Shown here piece by piece: positions 46,967-57,222 of a DNA stretch of 64,000 nt (positions within the stretch are counted from its first letter, which is position 1; each line of letters opens with the position of its first letter). A program made the translations under genes and the position numbers. Below the pieces are notes generated by a model. It saw only the letters and a list, made by a program, of their open reading frames with translations. It ran no database searches and was not told the DNA's origin. Origin of the DNA: Yoonia tamlensis (lineage in GTDB: Bacteria > Pseudomonadota > Alphaproteobacteria > Rhodobacterales > Rhodobacteraceae); assembly GCF_900115105.1 (NCBI RefSeq), contig NZ_FOYP01000001.1, forward strand, positions 2,134,097 to 2,198,096. The letters run 5' to 3'.

Positions 46967-47749
46967 TTATTCGCCCAGTTTATAGTCAAGGAACCAACGG
47001 GTATTAAGCGCGTCAATCGTGCCGTCTGCTGCCATATCGGCAATCGCTGCGTTGATCGGTTCCACCAGATCGGACCCTTTGGGGAAGATGAAACCAAAAT
47101 CCTCGGTGCCCAGTTTTTCACCGATAATTTTCAGCGCCCCGTCAGAGGCTTCGACATAGCCGTTGCCAGCGGTGCCATCTGTCAGGACCAGGTCAACATC
47201 GCCCACTCGCAGCGCCTGCACGGTGGCCCCGAATGTTTCCATCAATTGAATGCGCGGGTTTGCTTCGTCCCCGTCAAGCACATCATAGACGCCGACATAA
47301 AACGGCGTGGTGCCCGGTTGCGCGGCCATCAGCAGATCGGGATTGGCGGCAAAGCTGGCAGCGTCGTCAAACCGGTCTTCATCGCCGCGCACCAGCATCA
47401 CCATTTCAGAGGTCATATAGCTGTCCGAGAAATCAACAATTTCGGCGCGGTCGTCGCGGATGGTGATGCCTGTCATGCCGATATCAAACTGCGCGCCTGA
47501 CACGGCAGGGATCATCGCATCCCAGCTGATATTTTCATAAACCACGGTTGCATTCAGCCGCGTCGCGATTTCCGCCATCGCGTCGTATTCCCAGCCCACG
47601 GCATTGCCTTCGCCGTCAATGAATTGCAGCGGCGGATAGGCATTTTCCGTGACAACAACGATCTCGCGGCCTTCAAGGTTAGGCAGGTGGCCTTCGGCCA
47701 GCGCGGTGGTTGCACATAGGGTCAGGGCAAGTGTCGCGAGCGTTTTCAT
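46967..47749 (-). CDS. Extracellular amino-acid-binding protein of the ABC transporter
   Basis: The 260-residue product has a signal peptide ([17 protein letters not shown]) and the periplasmic binding protein family 3 fold, with [20 protein letters not shown] and [20 protein letters not shown], the usual signature for polar amino acid binding proteins. It should deliver substrate to the adjacent permease. It is the first gene of the pair. Confidence 0.93.
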   Translation of the reverse strand: MKTLATLALTLCATTALAEGHLPNLEGREIVVVTENAYPPLQFIDGEGNAVGWEYDAMAEIATRLNATVVYENISWDAMIPAVSGAQFDIGMTGITIRDDRAEIVDFSDSYMTSEMVMLVRGDEDRFDDAASFAANPDLLMAAQPGTTPFYVGVYDVLDGDEANPRIQLMETFGATVQALRVGDVDLVLTDGTAGNGYVEASDGALKIIGEKLGTEDFGFIFPKGSDLVEPINAAIADMAADGTIDALNTRWFLDYKLGE

Positions 47750-47792
47750 ACAGATTCTCCGATGCTGTCATTTGGCGGGCAGCGTATGCGGG

Positions 47793-48848
47793 TCAGCCCT
47801 TTGCGTGCAAGCCCTTGCCACCACAAACCGCGCAATCCGCACGCGGTTTGACAGCAATCACGCGGGTTTGCGCATAGAGCGCATCATAAATCAGCAACCG
47901 CCCCGCCAAACCATCGCCAGCGCCCGTGATCTGCTTGACCGCCTCAAGCGCCATCATCGCGCCGATCACGCCGGGCAATGGGCCGATCACGCCCGCTTCG
48001 GCGCAGCTGGGCACCAGCGCGGGATCGGGTGCGTCGGGAAAGACGCAAGCGTAGCAGGGCGCGCCAGCGGCGGGATCATACAGGCTGATCTGCCCTTCCC
48101 ATTGCGTCAGCGCCGCCGCGATCAACGGTTTACCCAAGGCCACAGCCGTACGGTTCACCAGATAGCGCGTGTCAAAATTATCGGTGCCGTCCAAGATCAG
48201 GTCATAGTCTGCAAACAGATCGTTCGCGACCGCATCCGTCAGGCGCCGGTGATAGGGGTTCACCGTGACAAACGGGTTTTGCGCGCGCATGGCCTCGGCT
48301 GCGGAATGCACCTTTGGCATGCCGATATTGCGGTCTTGGTGGATTATCTGGCGATGCAGGTTTGCATTTTCGACATGATCATCGTCAATCACGCCAATCG
48401 TCCCCACACCGGCGGCAGCAAGATATTGCAGCGCGGGCGCACCAAGCCCCCCTGCCCCGACAACCAGAACACGCGCATTGCGCAGCGCCTTTTGGCCCGG
48501 CCCGCCAACCTCGCGCAGGATGATGTGGCGGGCATAACGGTCCAGCTCTGTGTCAGAAAAACTGTCGGATTTCAGGGCTTTGGTCCCATGGTCCGGCGCG
48601 CGCGCTTTCAGACGGCCCAGCAGATTGCGATAACCTGCGATAATTACGCCAAAGGCAATCATCAGCGCCCAAAGCCGCGCATCACCACCCGTGGCCATCC
48701 GCAGCGGATGCCCGTCAGGCAATACAAGATGCCCCGCGATCACTGCGCCAATCAGCAGCAAAAGCATGGTCCAGCGCGCCCGCATCGGAGCACCCATCAA
48801 AATGCCGATCCCCCAAAGGGCGGCGGCCATTGCACCGACCATGATCAT
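47793..48848 (-). CDS. moeB: MoeB/ThiF-type adenylyltransferase with an N-terminal membrane region
   Basis: The 351-residue product has an E1-like adenylation domain (about 95-340): [20 protein letters not shown] is the nucleotide loop, [15 protein letters not shown] the catalytic Arg region, and the CYAC and CAVC pairs (about residues 270-273 and 340-343) form the structural zinc site. It should activate the small sulfur-carrier proteins MoaD or ThiS. The first 80 residues hold about three hydrophobic segments, absent from E. coli MoeB. It starts in an ATGA overlap with dut. Confidence 0.88.
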   Translation of the reverse strand: MIMVGAMAAALWGIGILMGAPMRARWTMLLLLIGAVIAGHLVLPDGHPLRMATGGDARLWALMIAFGVIIAGYRNLLGRLKARAPDHGTKALKSDSFSDTELDRYARHIILREVGGPGQKALRNARVLVVGAGGLGAPALQYLAAAGVGTIGVIDDDHVENANLHRQIIHQDRNIGMPKVHSAAEAMRAQNPFVTVNPYHRRLTDAVANDLFADYDLILDGTDNFDTRYLVNRTAVALGKPLIAAALTQWEGQISLYDPAAGAPCYACVFPDAPDPALVPSCAEAGVIGPLPGVIGAMMALEAVKQITGAGDGLAGRLLIYDALYAQTRVIAVKPRADCAVCGGKGLHAKG

Positions 48849-49300
48849 AGGCCAGTCGACCCGAATCCACCCGCACCGCGCGTGGTCAAATCCAGCAGGG
48901 CGACGGGCTTGAACTTTGCCTGCACCACAGGGGCCACAACCATCTGAGCAATGCGCATACCGTGTTCAACGGTGAAATAATCCTGCCCCCAATTGATCAA
49001 GATAATCCCGACCGGCCCGCGATAATCGCTGTCAATTGTGCCGGGGCTGTTGACCAAGCCGATGCCGTGTTTCAGCGCAAGCCCCGAACGGGGCCTGATT
49101 TGCACTTCGAAGCCTTGCGGGATCGCCATGCGCAGGCCCGTTGGCACCAAAACGCGGCGACCGGGTGGCAATTCTAGCGCGCGTCTGTCTGCAAGGTTCG
49201 CGCGCAAATCAGCGCCCGCCGCACCGGATGTTTCATAAGACGGCAGCCCAAGACCGACATCGGCCCCTTCGTCCCATTGGATCGCAATTTCGGGGGTCAC
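48845..49300 (-). CDS. dut: dUTP diphosphatase
   Basis: Dut hydrolyses dUTP to dUMP and keeps uracil out of DNA. The 151-residue product has the five motifs of the trimeric family, seen as [52 protein letters not shown] and the C-terminal GAGGFGSTG, which closes the active site. It starts with GTG in a GTGA overlap with coaBC and overlaps moeB by 4 bases. Confidence 0.96.
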   Translation of the reverse strand: MTPEIAIQWDEGADVGLGLPSYETSGAAGADLRANLADRRALELPPGRRVLVPTGLRMAIPQGFEVQIRPRSGLALKHGIGLVNSPGTIDSDYRGPVGIILINWGQDYFTVEHGMRIAQMVVAPVVQAKFKPVALLDLTTRGAGGFGSTGL

Positions 49301-50490
49301 GCGATGGCCTTTGCAATGCGGTCCGCCAGCATTTCGGCGGTGGCTTGTTTGGACATGCGCGGCCAGTCCTCTGTCCCGTCTGCGGTGATCAAGGTCACGT
49401 CGTTGTCTACCCCGCCCATGATCCCCGTTTCCGGCGATACATCATTGGCCAAAATCCAATCGCAGCCTTTGCGCAGGCGTTTGGCTGTGGCATTGGCAAT
49501 TACATCATCGGTTTCAGCGGCAAATCCCACAACCAGCGCGGGGCGGCCGGTTTTCATCTGTGACACGGTGGCAAGGATGTCGGGATTTTCGGCAAATTCC
49601 AGATGCGGCAAGCCGGACTTATCTTTCTTAATCTTGCTATCGCCCGCATTCGCCACATGCCAATCCGCCACGGCAGCGGCAAAGATAGCAGCATCTGCTG
49701 GGGCCGCGGCAGTGACCGCATCCAGCATCTGCTTGGCGGTTTGCACGGCCACAACGCGCGCACCTGCGGGTGGGGCCACATCCGCGGGGCCGGTGACAAA
49801 GGTGACCTGCGCGCCCAGCGCGATCAGGGCTTTGGCAATTGCAGTGCCTTGCGCGCCCGATGATCTGTTGGCGATATACCGCACGGGATCAATCGGCTCG
49901 TGCGTGGGGCCAGAGGTGACGAGAATATGTTTACCCTTAAGCGGCCCGTCCGACAGGGCGGCATCAATCGCGGCGATTATGTCAGGCGTTTCGGACAAAC
50001 GGCCCGGCCCGTATTCGCCGCAGGCCATCGCGCCTTCTTCGGGGCCGACAACCAGCACGCCGTCATTTTGCAACCGCGCCAGATTGCGCTGGGTTGCGGG
50101 ATGTTCCCACATGCGTACATTCATCGAGGGCGCGATCAACACGCGCTTGTCAGTGGCCAAAAGCAGGGTCGATGCCAGATCATTGGCCATCCCGTTTGCC
50201 ATTTTCGCCATCAAATCGGCGGTTGCAGGGGCCACAACGATCAAATCGGCGGCACGCGACAATTCGATATGGCCCATCTCTGCCTCGTCGGTCAGGTCAA
50301 ACAGGTCTTGGTAAACCTTGCTGGCCGATAATGCCGAAAGGCTAAGCGGCGTGACAAATTCAGCGCCTGCTTTGGTCAGCACAGGGGTCACATGTGCGCC
50401 TTGTTCACGCAATCTGCGCAGCAAATCCAACGCCTTAAACGCAGCGACACCGCCGCCAACGATCAGCAAGATATGTTTGTCCGCCAGCAT
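49297..50490 (-). CDS. coaBC: Bifunctional phosphopantothenoylcysteine decarboxylase/phosphopantothenate-cysteine ligase
   Basis: This enzyme makes 4'-phosphopantetheine from 4'-phosphopantothenate and cysteine in coenzyme A synthesis. The 397-residue product has the FMN-binding flavoprotein domain first ([20 protein letters not shown]; catalytic region [15 protein letters not shown]) and the CoaB ligase second, opening at [22 protein letters not shown] at 50490 has GGAGAG upstream. It is the first gene of coaBC-dut-moeB, joined by 4-base overlaps. Confidence 0.96.
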   Translation of the reverse strand: MLADKHILLIVGGGVAAFKALDLLRRLREQGAHVTPVLTKAGAEFVTPLSLSALSASKVYQDLFDLTDEAEMGHIELSRAADLIVVAPATADLMAKMANGMANDLASTLLLATDKRVLIAPSMNVRMWEHPATQRNLARLQNDGVLVVGPEEGAMACGEYGPGRLSETPDIIAAIDAALSDGPLKGKHILVTSGPTHEPIDPVRYIANRSSGAQGTAIAKALIALGAQVTFVTGPADVAPPAGARVVAVQTAKQMLDAVTAAAPADAAIFAAAVADWHVANAGDSKIKKDKSGLPHLEFAENPDILATVSQMKTGRPALVVGFAAETDDVIANATAKRLRKGCDWILANDVSPETGIMGGVDNDVTLITADGTEDWPRMSKQATAEMLADRIAKAIA

Positions 50491-50636
50491 GGCAACTCTC
50501 CGGTCGTGTAACAATGTGAACTTAGGTCAGAACGCGGCCATGCACAATGACGCGCCCGCGCGCCCATTAGCCCGTGCGCGCTCGCACCTATCCGTGCTAA
50601 GGAGGTTGCGATACGGATCAACAAAGGTGCGCAGCA

Positions 50637-51158
50637 ATGTTGCCCAAACTTTCGCTTATTCTTGGCGGTGCCGCCTCTGGTAAATCGGGCTTTGCCGAAA
50701 CGATTGTGCTGGGTGCTGGGTTGCGCAAAATCTATATCGCCACGGCGCAGGTCTATGATGACGAAATGGCGCAAAAAGTCGCGCGCCACCGTGACCAGCG
50801 CGGCGGATCATGGACCACCATCGAAGAGCCGGTCCATATCGCGGGCGCACTTGCCACGGCGGGTGCTGGCGATGTGGTCTTGATTGATTGCGCAACACTT
50901 TGGCTGACAAATGTGATGCTTGGCGATCATGACGTGCAGGCGCAAACGGCGGGTCTTTTGGCCGCGATTGAAACCTGCGCTGCGCCCATTGTCATTGTCT
51001 CCAACGAAGTGGGCCAAGGCCTTGTGCCCGATAACGCGCTGTCACGGCAGTTTCGTAACGCCCATGGGCAATTGAACCAAGATATCGCCGCCAAGGCTGA
51101 TCTTGTGGTTGCGGTCATGGCGGGCCTGCCAATGGTGCTCAAGGGCCAATTGCCATGA
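50637..51158 (+). CDS. cobU: Adenosylcobinamide kinase/adenosylcobinamide-phosphate guanylyltransferase
   Basis: CobU phosphorylates adenosylcobinamide and activates it with GTP in assembly of the cobalamin lower loop. The 173-residue product has the P-loop LILGGAASGKSGFAE (residues 7-21), the histidine region KVARHRDQRGGSWTTIEEP and the SNEVGQGLVPDNALSRQFR signature of the family. The start overlaps nothing; the stop overlaps the next gene by 4 bases. No other cob gene of the corrin ring is in view. Confidence 0.95.
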   Translation: MLPKLSLILGGAASGKSGFAETIVLGAGLRKIYIATAQVYDDEMAQKVARHRDQRGGSWTTIEEPVHIAGALATAGAGDVVLIDCATLWLTNVMLGDHDVQAQTAGLLAAIETCAAPIVIVSNEVGQGLVPDNALSRQFRNAHGQLNQDIAAKADLVVAVMAGLPMVLKGQLP

Positions 51159-51733
51159 CACGGCTATGGTGGCTGCGCCACGGGCCGACCCATGAAAAAT
51201 GCTTTACCGGTTGGCGCGATGTGCCTGCGGACCTGTCCGATCACGCGCGCATTGCCCGCGTCGCGGCCTATCTACCCGCAAAGGCGATCGTGGTCGCATC
51301 CGACCTGATCCGCGCATCACGCACCGCCGACGCAATCGCAGGCACCCGCACACGCCTGCCTGATCAGCGCGGGTTGCGCGAGTTTGATTTTGGGGTCTGG
51401 GACGGGATGGATTTTGCAGCCGTCGCCAAGCGCGACCCGACCCTTAGCCGCGATTATTGGGAAAAACCCGGTGATCTTTGTGCGCCAAACGGCGAAAGCT
51501 GGAACATGGTCGCCACGCGGGTCAATGCGGTGGTTGACGATCTATGCGCGCGCTATACGGGGCAGGATATCGTGCTGGTCGCCCATATCGGGGTGATCAT
51601 GACGCAAATCTGGCGGGCGTCCGGCAGCACCGCTTATCAGGCGATGGGGCATCAGATCGACAATCTGTCGGTCACCCAGATAACACGCGGTCCGCAAGGA
51701 TGGTCATTGGGCGTTGTTAATCACATCGCGTGA
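51155..51733 (+). CDS. Histidine phosphatase, CobC-like (alpha-ribazole phosphatase candidate)
   Basis: The 192-residue product has the phosphohistidine motif RHGPTHE near residue 9, and the second catalytic His in LVAHIGVIMTQ. The stretch LREFDFGVWDGMDFAAVAKR resembles CobC/phosphoglycerate mutase-type enzymes. The overlapping ATGA link with cobU makes alpha-ribazole-phosphate dephosphorylation in cobalamin salvage likely, but that is inferred from the neighbour. Confidence 0.85.
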   Translation: MTRLWWLRHGPTHEKCFTGWRDVPADLSDHARIARVAAYLPAKAIVVASDLIRASRTADAIAGTRTRLPDQRGLREFDFGVWDGMDFAAVAKRDPTLSRDYWEKPGDLCAPNGESWNMVATRVNAVVDDLCARYTGQDIVLVAHIGVIMTQIWRASGSTAYQAMGHQIDNLSVTQITRGPQGWSLGVVNHIA

Positions 51734-51791
51734 TGAAAGGCGTCACATTTTGTCATTTTGCAATGGAATCTTTCTGCGCTAACCTCTTCTA

Positions 51792-52481
51792 ATGACATAT
51801 CAATTATACATCGGTGATCGCACCTTTAGCAGTTGGTCGCTTCGCGGCTGGCTCATGCTCGAAAAATTCGGGCTGGACTATAACACCAACCTCGTCGGGC
51901 TATACGCTGGCACCTACCGTGAAGAACTGGCGCATCTGGCACCGGCGCGCACAGTGCCCGCCATGCAAACACCCGAAGGCTATGTGCTGACGGATAGTCT
52001 GGCCATGGGTGAGACGCTGGTAGAGCGGCACCCCGACATTGACCTTTATCCGCGCGACGGGGCCGCGAGGGCGCTTGCACGGACCATCACCCATGAAATG
52101 CATTCCGGATTTATGGCGCTGCGCGATGCCTGCCCCAATATGATCACCCATGTCTGGGAGGGGTTCAAACCATCAGACGCGGTTTTGTCCGATCTTGCAA
52201 GGATCGAGGAGCTTTGGGCGCTGGCGCGTAGCCGCCACGGGCAAAACGGGCCTTGGCTGTTCGGAGAATACTCGCTGGCGGATGTGTTCTATGCGCCCGT
52301 GGCCCTGCGGATCACAGCCTATGATTTACCGGTTAGCGCGGATGCCCAAAACTATGTGAATGCCCATCTGTCGGACCCTGCGTTTTTGGCATGGCGCGAG
52401 GCATCAAAATCCGAAACCTATGAACCGTGGCCTTATCCGATGGATTTGGGACGCAAACCCTGGCCGGGCGATGTATCTTAA
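51792..52481 (+). CDS. Glutathione S-transferase-family protein
   Basis: The 229-residue product has the thioredoxin-like N-terminal domain (YIGDRTFSSWSLRGWLMLEK, where Ser is at the glutathione-contact position; TVPAMQTPEGYVLTDSLAM for the cis-Pro and gamma-glutamyl site) and an all-helical C-terminal domain. It should act on a glutathione conjugate or as a reductase; substrate unknown. The TAA stop lies in a TTAACC just before yifB. Confidence 0.9.
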   Translation: MTYQLYIGDRTFSSWSLRGWLMLEKFGLDYNTNLVGLYAGTYREELAHLAPARTVPAMQTPEGYVLTDSLAMGETLVERHPDIDLYPRDGAARALARTITHEMHSGFMALRDACPNMITHVWEGFKPSDAVLSDLARIEELWALARSRHGQNGPWLFGEYSLADVFYAPVALRITAYDLPVSADAQNYVNAHLSDPAFLAWREASKSETYEPWPYPMDLGRKPWPGDVS

Positions 52482-52532
52482 CCATTCGTAAACTACGACC
52501 ACGTAACCGTTAACCAAAAGCGGAGCGTGGGA

Positions 52533-54047
52533 ATGGTCGCACAAGCCTATACGGTTGCATTTGAAGGAATTGACGCGCGGCTGGTCGAGGTGCAATGCGC
52601 GATCAGCCCCGGCATTCCTGCATTTTCTATCGTCGGGCTGCCCGACAAGGCCGTGTCCGAAGCCCGCGAAAGGGTGCGCGCCGCGCTGACGGCAATGGCC
52701 ATCGCGCTGCCATCCAAACGGATCACGGTTAATCTCTCGCCCGCCGATCTGCCCAAAGAAGGGTCGCATTTCGACCTGCCGATTGCACTTGCGCTGCTGG
52801 CAGCACTTGAAATCATCCCGCAAGATCAAGCTGCGCAAACCGTGGCCTTGGGCGAACTATCACTTGATGGCACATTGGTGCCCGTGGTCGGCGCGCTGCC
52901 TGCCGCCATGGCCGCCGCCGAAGACGACCGCACGCTTTTATGTCCGCACGCCTGCGGGCCAGAGGCAGCATGGGTCGGCACAACCAACGTCATCGCGCCG
53001 CGCACTTTGGCAGATGTGGTGCGCCATTACACCGGCCAATCGGTGCTGGCCCCGTCTGAGCCCGGCGAGGTGCAGCGCAGCACCCACACCCGCGATCTGT
53101 CCGAAGTCAAAGGACAGGAACGTGCCAAACGGGCTCTCGAAATCGCAGCGGCGGGGCGGCACCATCTAATCATGGTCGGATCGCCCGGATCAGGCAAATC
53201 CATGCTGGCGGCACGCATTCCCGGCATTTTGCCGCCGCTTACGCCTGTCGAGGCCTTGGAAACATCCATGATCCATTCGCTGTCTGGGCTGTTGGACGAA
53301 GGCGGCATTAACCGTGAATGCCCGTTCCGCGAACCGCATCATACCGCATCGATGGCCGCAATTGTCGGCGGCGGGCGCACCGCCAAGCCTGGCGAAATCA
53401 GCCTTGCGCATAATGGCGTTTTGTTCATGGATGAATTCCCCGAATTTGCGCGCACCGTGCTGGAAACCCTGCGCCAGCCAATTGAAACCGGCGAAGTCGT
53501 CGTCGCGCGCGCCAATGCGCATGTGCGCTATCCCTGCCGGTTCATGCTGGTCGCGGCGGCAAACCCTTGCAAATGCGGGTATCTATCTGACCCCGCGCGC
53601 GCCTGTGCGCGTGTACCGCTGTGCGGCGATGATTATTTGGGGCGCATTTCGGGGCCGCTGATGGACCGTTTTGATCTGCGCATCGAAGTGCCACCCGTTG
53701 CCTTTACCGATCTGGATCTGCCGCAGGACGGCGAAAGTTCGGCCGACATCGCCGCGCGGGTTGCCGCCGCGCGGGGCATCCAATCCGCGCGGTTTGCAGA
53801 GCACGATAAAATGCGGGTCAATGCCGATGCCGAAGGCCGCGTGCTGGAAGAAATTGCAACGCCAGACGCACAAGGGCGGGATTTGTTAACCAAAGTCGCT
53901 GAAAGATTCGGCCTGTCCGCGCGCGGGTATCACCGCGTTTTGCGGGTCGCGCGCACCATCGCCGATCTCGACGGATCGGACGCAGTACGCAAACCGCATG
54001 TTGCCGAGGCCATCAGCTACCGGTTGTCGCTTTCGAAAGAAGTCTGA
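52533..54047 (+). CDS. YifB-family Mg-chelatase-like AAA+ ATPase
   Basis: The 504-residue product has the YifB N-terminal lon-like domain (ISPGIPAFSIVGLPDKAVSE), the AAA+ Walker A motif GSPGSGKSMLAARIPGILPP (about residues 213-232), Walker B LFMDEFPEF, and the C-terminal ChlI-like subdomain ending [12 protein letters not shown]. The cysteines CKCGYLSDPARACARVPLC form the zinc-binding insert typical of ComM/YifB. In other bacteria ComM promotes branch migration during natural transformation. The ATG at 52533 has CGGAG 7 bases upstream; a GTG six bases earlier is too close. Confidence 0.94.
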   Translation: MVAQAYTVAFEGIDARLVEVQCAISPGIPAFSIVGLPDKAVSEARERVRAALTAMAIALPSKRITVNLSPADLPKEGSHFDLPIALALLAALEIIPQDQAAQTVALGELSLDGTLVPVVGALPAAMAAAEDDRTLLCPHACGPEAAWVGTTNVIAPRTLADVVRHYTGQSVLAPSEPGEVQRSTHTRDLSEVKGQERAKRALEIAAAGRHHLIMVGSPGSGKSMLAARIPGILPPLTPVEALETSMIHSLSGLLDEGGINRECPFREPHHTASMAAIVGGGRTAKPGEISLAHNGVLFMDEFPEFARTVLETLRQPIETGEVVVARANAHVRYPCRFMLVAAANPCKCGYLSDPARACARVPLCGDDYLGRISGPLMDRFDLRIEVPPVAFTDLDLPQDGESSADIAARVAAARGIQSARFAEHDKMRVNADAEGRVLEEIATPDAQGRDLLTKVAERFGLSARGYHRVLRVARTIADLDGSDAVRKPHVAEAISYRLSLSKEV

Positions 54048-54916
54048 ACAAACGCCCCGAGTTCGGCCAGCGCGCTGCGCGCCTGCGGGATATAGCCCGC
54101 AAACATCTGCCAGACATGTGGCACATCCGGCCAGACACGCATATCCGCCGCATCCCCCAAAACCGCGCCCATACGCAGCGCATCGTCAAGCAACGCCTCA
54201 TCGCGCGAGACCTGTATCAGAACCGGCGGCGGATGATCAAATCGCGCAAACAAAGGCGAAGCGCGCGGGTCGTTGCGCGGCGCTCCGTCAAGATAGCGGT
54301 CAACAACATCGTTCATGCGCGAAACCGGCAGCAGGACTTCGCTTTTTGTCTGCAGGCTCGCGCCGCTCAGGGTAAGGTCTGTCCAAGGTGACATGGCAAA
54401 AGCCGCGCGCGGGTGCTGCGCGGTTTGCGTCAAATGGGCCAAAAGCGCGAGCATCAACCCGCCGCCTGCGCTATCACCCCCCAGAACGATATCTTGGGGC
54501 CTGTAACCGATTGAAAGCAAATAATTCCATGCCTGCAGGGCATCGTCAAATGCGGCCGGAAACGGGGCATCTTGCAATAGCCGGTAATCGGGCAGACAAA
54601 CCCGCAGGCCGGTCGCCTTGGATATATGTCCAGCCAAACCCCGATATGCGACCCCGCTGCCGGTAAAATAGGCACCACCGTGCAAATACAAAATAACACG
54701 GCGCGATTGCGGTGCGCCGACACTGATCCAGTGCAGCTTGCGCCCGCCCACACATTCATCCAGATGACAAATATGCGCCGGTCCGCGAAACAGATGCGGT
54801 GCGACCAGATCAAACACACGCTTTGCCCGTTCAGGCGACTGTGAGATCCTGATCACAGGCCGCACAAAATAGCGCAGCGCGCTATTTAAGGCGCGACACC
54901 GCAGATTAGTGTTCAC
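54017..54916 (-). CDS. Alpha/beta hydrolase, hormone-sensitive-lipase-like esterase
   Basis: The 299-residue product has the [10 protein letters not shown] oxyanion motif (about residues 82-91), the nucleophile elbow [11 protein letters not shown] (about 150) and a C-terminal Asp/His pair ([22 protein letters not shown]), the layout of bacterial hormone-sensitive-lipase-like esterases. The start is uncertain: a GTG at 54916 overlapping the gshB end by 11 bases was chosen; an ATG at 54976 is deeper inside gshB. The 3' end overlaps yifB by 31 bases on the opposite strand. Substrate unknown. Confidence 0.82.
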   Translation of the reverse strand: MNTNLRCRALNSALRYFVRPVIRISQSPERAKRVFDLVAPHLFRGPAHICHLDECVGGRKLHWISVGAPQSRRVILYLHGGAYFTGSGVAYRGLAGHISKATGLRVCLPDYRLLQDAPFPAAFDDALQAWNYLLSIGYRPQDIVLGGDSAGGGLMLALLAHLTQTAQHPRAAFAMSPWTDLTLSGASLQTKSEVLLPVSRMNDVVDRYLDGAPRNDPRASPLFARFDHPPPVLIQVSRDEALLDDALRMGAVLGDAADMRVWPDVPHVWQMFAGYIPQARSALAELGAFVQTSFESDNR

Positions 54917-55850
54917 GCCGTGCTTCAATGGCCTGCCAGATTTTTTCGGCAACATTTGTACCGTCAAACCGTTCAAGTTCCTGAATACCTGTGGGCGATG
55001 TCACGTTGATTTCGGTCAGCCAGTCGCCGATCACGTCGATGCCGACAAAAATCTGGCCCTTTTCACGCAAAAGCGGCCCGATCTTGGCGCAAATTTCACG
55101 GTCGCGGTCGGTCAGGTCAACTTTTTCAGGGCGCCCGCCAACGTGCATGTTCGACCGCGTTTCGCCAGCCGCAGGCACGCGGTTGATCGCGCCGACGGGT
55201 TCACCATCGACAAGAATCACGCGTTTGTCGCCTTTTGACACAGCGGGCAGGAATTTTTGCATGATCAACGGTTCGCGGTTAATGCCGCTGAACAGTTCGT
55301 GCAAGGATGCGAGGTTGCCATCGCCCTGCGCCAGCTTGAACACACCCGCGCCGCCGTTGCCGTAAAGCGGCTTGAGGATCACATCGCCATGCTGTTCCCG
55401 AAAACCCCGCAACGCATCAAGATCACGCGCGATCATGGTCGGTGGCGTCAGGTCGGGAAAACCCAGCACCAGCAGTTTTTCAGGGTAATTGCGCACCCAG
55501 AACGGATCGTTCACCACCAATGTCTTGGGGTGGATCATATCCAGAATATGGGTTGTGGTGATATAGCCCATATCAAACGGCGGATCCTGACGCAGCCAGA
55601 CCACATCAAAATCAGCGAGATCAACGGTTTTTTCTTCGCCCAAAATCGCATGATCGCCTTGGACACGCTGCACCGTCAGCGGCCAGCCGCGCGCCGTCAC
55701 ACGCCCCTGATCAAAGGCAAGCTTGTCCGGCGTATAGTAAAACAGCGAATGTCCGCGCGCCTGCGCTTCTTCGGCGATGCGGAACGTGCTGTCGGCGTCG
55801 ATATTGATCGGGCCGATTGGGTCCATTTGAAAGGCGATCTTGAGCGACAT
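54906..55850 (-). CDS. gshB: Glutathione synthase
   Basis: GshB joins gamma-glutamylcysteine and glycine using ATP. The 314-residue product has the ATP-grasp motifs: [40 protein letters not shown], and the C-terminal [19 protein letters not shown] that holds the Mg ligands. It is followed by the esterase gene, which overlaps its end, and preceded by yraN. Confidence 0.97.
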   Translation of the reverse strand: MSLKIAFQMDPIGPINIDADSTFRIAEEAQARGHSLFYYTPDKLAFDQGRVTARGWPLTVQRVQGDHAILGEEKTVDLADFDVVWLRQDPPFDMGYITTTHILDMIHPKTLVVNDPFWVRNYPEKLLVLGFPDLTPPTMIARDLDALRGFREQHGDVILKPLYGNGGAGVFKLAQGDGNLASLHELFSGINREPLIMQKFLPAVSKGDKRVILVDGEPVGAINRVPAAGETRSNMHVGGRPEKVDLTDRDREICAKIGPLLREKGQIFVGIDVIGDWLTEINVTSPTGIQELERFDGTNVAEKIWQAIEARREH

Positions 55851-55919
55851 TGGGGCAACCTCTTTGCAAATCTTGTTGCCCGATACATGGCGCAGCCCCC
55901 GCCCTTGTGCAATGGGCAG

Positions 55920-56276
55920 TCAGGTTTCCATAAAGGCGTTTTCGATCACTTTTACTGCACCGGACCCGTCAACCAAGGCCAGATCAAAGCGTACATCGGT
56001 AAGCTGGCCGCGCGGCTCTCCTGCCAGAAATTCGGCGGCGCTGCCGCAAATTCGGTCCATTTGACTGCGGCTTAACCGGGTTGCAGCACGCGCAAAGCTG
56101 CCGCTTTTCTTGACCTCGACAAAAACGACTGTATCGCCATCACGGCAGATCAGGTCGATTTCACCACTTTGACCACGCCAGCGTTCACTGGCAACCGCAT
56201 GGTTCCGGCGGAGATAATCGCGCGCGACAATTGCTTCGGCGGCTAACCCTGCATGATACCCTGTTTGCCCGCTCAT
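55920..56276 (-). CDS. yraN: YraN-family (UPF0102) endonuclease-like protein
   Basis: The 118-residue product has the PD-(D/E)XK nuclease-type core typical of YraN: RGQSGEIDLICRDGDTVVFV then EVKKSG. Its start overlaps the rsmI stop in ATGA. The rsmI-yraN pairing is a common gene neighbourhood with lpoA. Function in vivo is not established. Confidence 0.93.
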   Translation of the reverse strand: MSGQTGYHAGLAAEAIVARDYLRRNHAVASERWRGQSGEIDLICRDGDTVVFVEVKKSGSFARAATRLSRSQMDRICGSAAEFLAGEPRGQLTDVRFDLALVDGSGAVKVIENAFMET

Positions 56277-57133
56277 TCATCTTCCTTCATGCCCAGCGCG
56301 GTTTGATAGACCTGTCTGCGCGGCAACCCCAGCGCGCCCGCAACAACCGTTGCCGCGTCTTTGACGCGCATGGTTTGCATGGCCTCGCGCAGCGCGTCTT
56401 CGACGTCCATTTCGGCCACATCCGTGGCACCCGCACGCCCGACCAGCACGACCAGTTCGCCCTTTACCGCCCGCCCGTCAAAGGCGTCAGCCAATTCCGC
56501 CAGCGTCCCGCGTTGCGTTTCCTCAAATTTTTTGGTCAGTTCCCGACACACAACCGCCCGCCGGTCCCCACCCAGAACATCGCGCAAATTTGCTAACATT
56601 TCCCCAACGCGTTTCGGGCTTTCGTAAAACACCAATGTAAATGGCGCATCGCGGAGCGCGGCGATTTCGGTTTCGCGCTGCTGTCTGGCCGCGGGCAGGA
56701 ACCCCACAAAGGCGAATCGGTCCGTCGGCAGGCCCGATACCGTCAGCGCCGCCAAAACCGCCGATGCCCCTGGCGCAGATGTTACAAACAGCCCCTCGGC
56801 AATTGCTGCCACGCCCAATTCATACCCTGGATCGGCCACCAATGGCGTGCCTGCCTCTGACACATAAGCAACTGATTTTCCTGATTTAATATCACCCACC
56901 AGCCGCGCAACCGCGCTTTCGCCACTGTGATCATGAAAGGCCACAACCTTGCGCCCGTTCAGCGGCACACCGTGGATTTCCATCAATTTGCGCGCGGTGC
57001 GCGTGTCTTCGGCTGCGATCAGATCAGCGCTCGCAAGAATATCGAGCCCGCGCAACGTCATGTCGCGCGCAGACCCAATGGGGGTGGCTACAAAGTACAA
57101 CCCGGCAGAGAGTGGCTTGTTTACGAAATTCAT
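56273..57133 (-). CDS. rsmI: 16S rRNA (cytidine-1402-2'-O)-methyltransferase
   Basis: RsmI methylates C1402 in the decoding centre of 16S rRNA. The 286-residue product begins GLYFVATPIGSARDMTLRGL and has the AEDTRTARKLM and SEAGTPLVADPGYELG signatures of the tetrapyrrole methylase-type fold. It is divergent from the LpoA-like gene, with 89 bp between the two start codons. Confidence 0.96.
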   Translation of the reverse strand: MNFVNKPLSAGLYFVATPIGSARDMTLRGLDILASADLIAAEDTRTARKLMEIHGVPLNGRKVVAFHDHSGESAVARLVGDIKSGKSVAYVSEAGTPLVADPGYELGVAAIAEGLFVTSAPGASAVLAALTVSGLPTDRFAFVGFLPAARQQRETEIAALRDAPFTLVFYESPKRVGEMLANLRDVLGGDRRAVVCRELTKKFEETQRGTLAELADAFDGRAVKGELVVLVGRAGATDVAEMDVEDALREAMQTMRVKDAATVVAGALGLPRRQVYQTALGMKEDE

Positions 57134-57222
57134 ATCTAGACCCGCGTGTCCCCTGCTTTATGATGGGCGCAAATGGCGTTGCTGCATACCAAACAGCGCC
57201 CGATCCTGGAGGGATACCGCAA

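Noticed and set aside
47649-48947. Long open frame of 432 codons on the plus strand
   Set aside because: Antisense to moeB and the end of the binding-protein gene; composition is Arg/Gln/His-rich with no domain.
50491-50636. Possible cobalamin riboswitch before cobU
   Set aside because: No B12-box-like sequence was recognised and the 146-bp gap is short for the full element.
52478-52492. CtrA-like TTAA-N7-TAAA before yifB
   Set aside because: The second half-site has a mismatch and the first contains the stop codon of the GST gene, so chance is a sufficient explanation.
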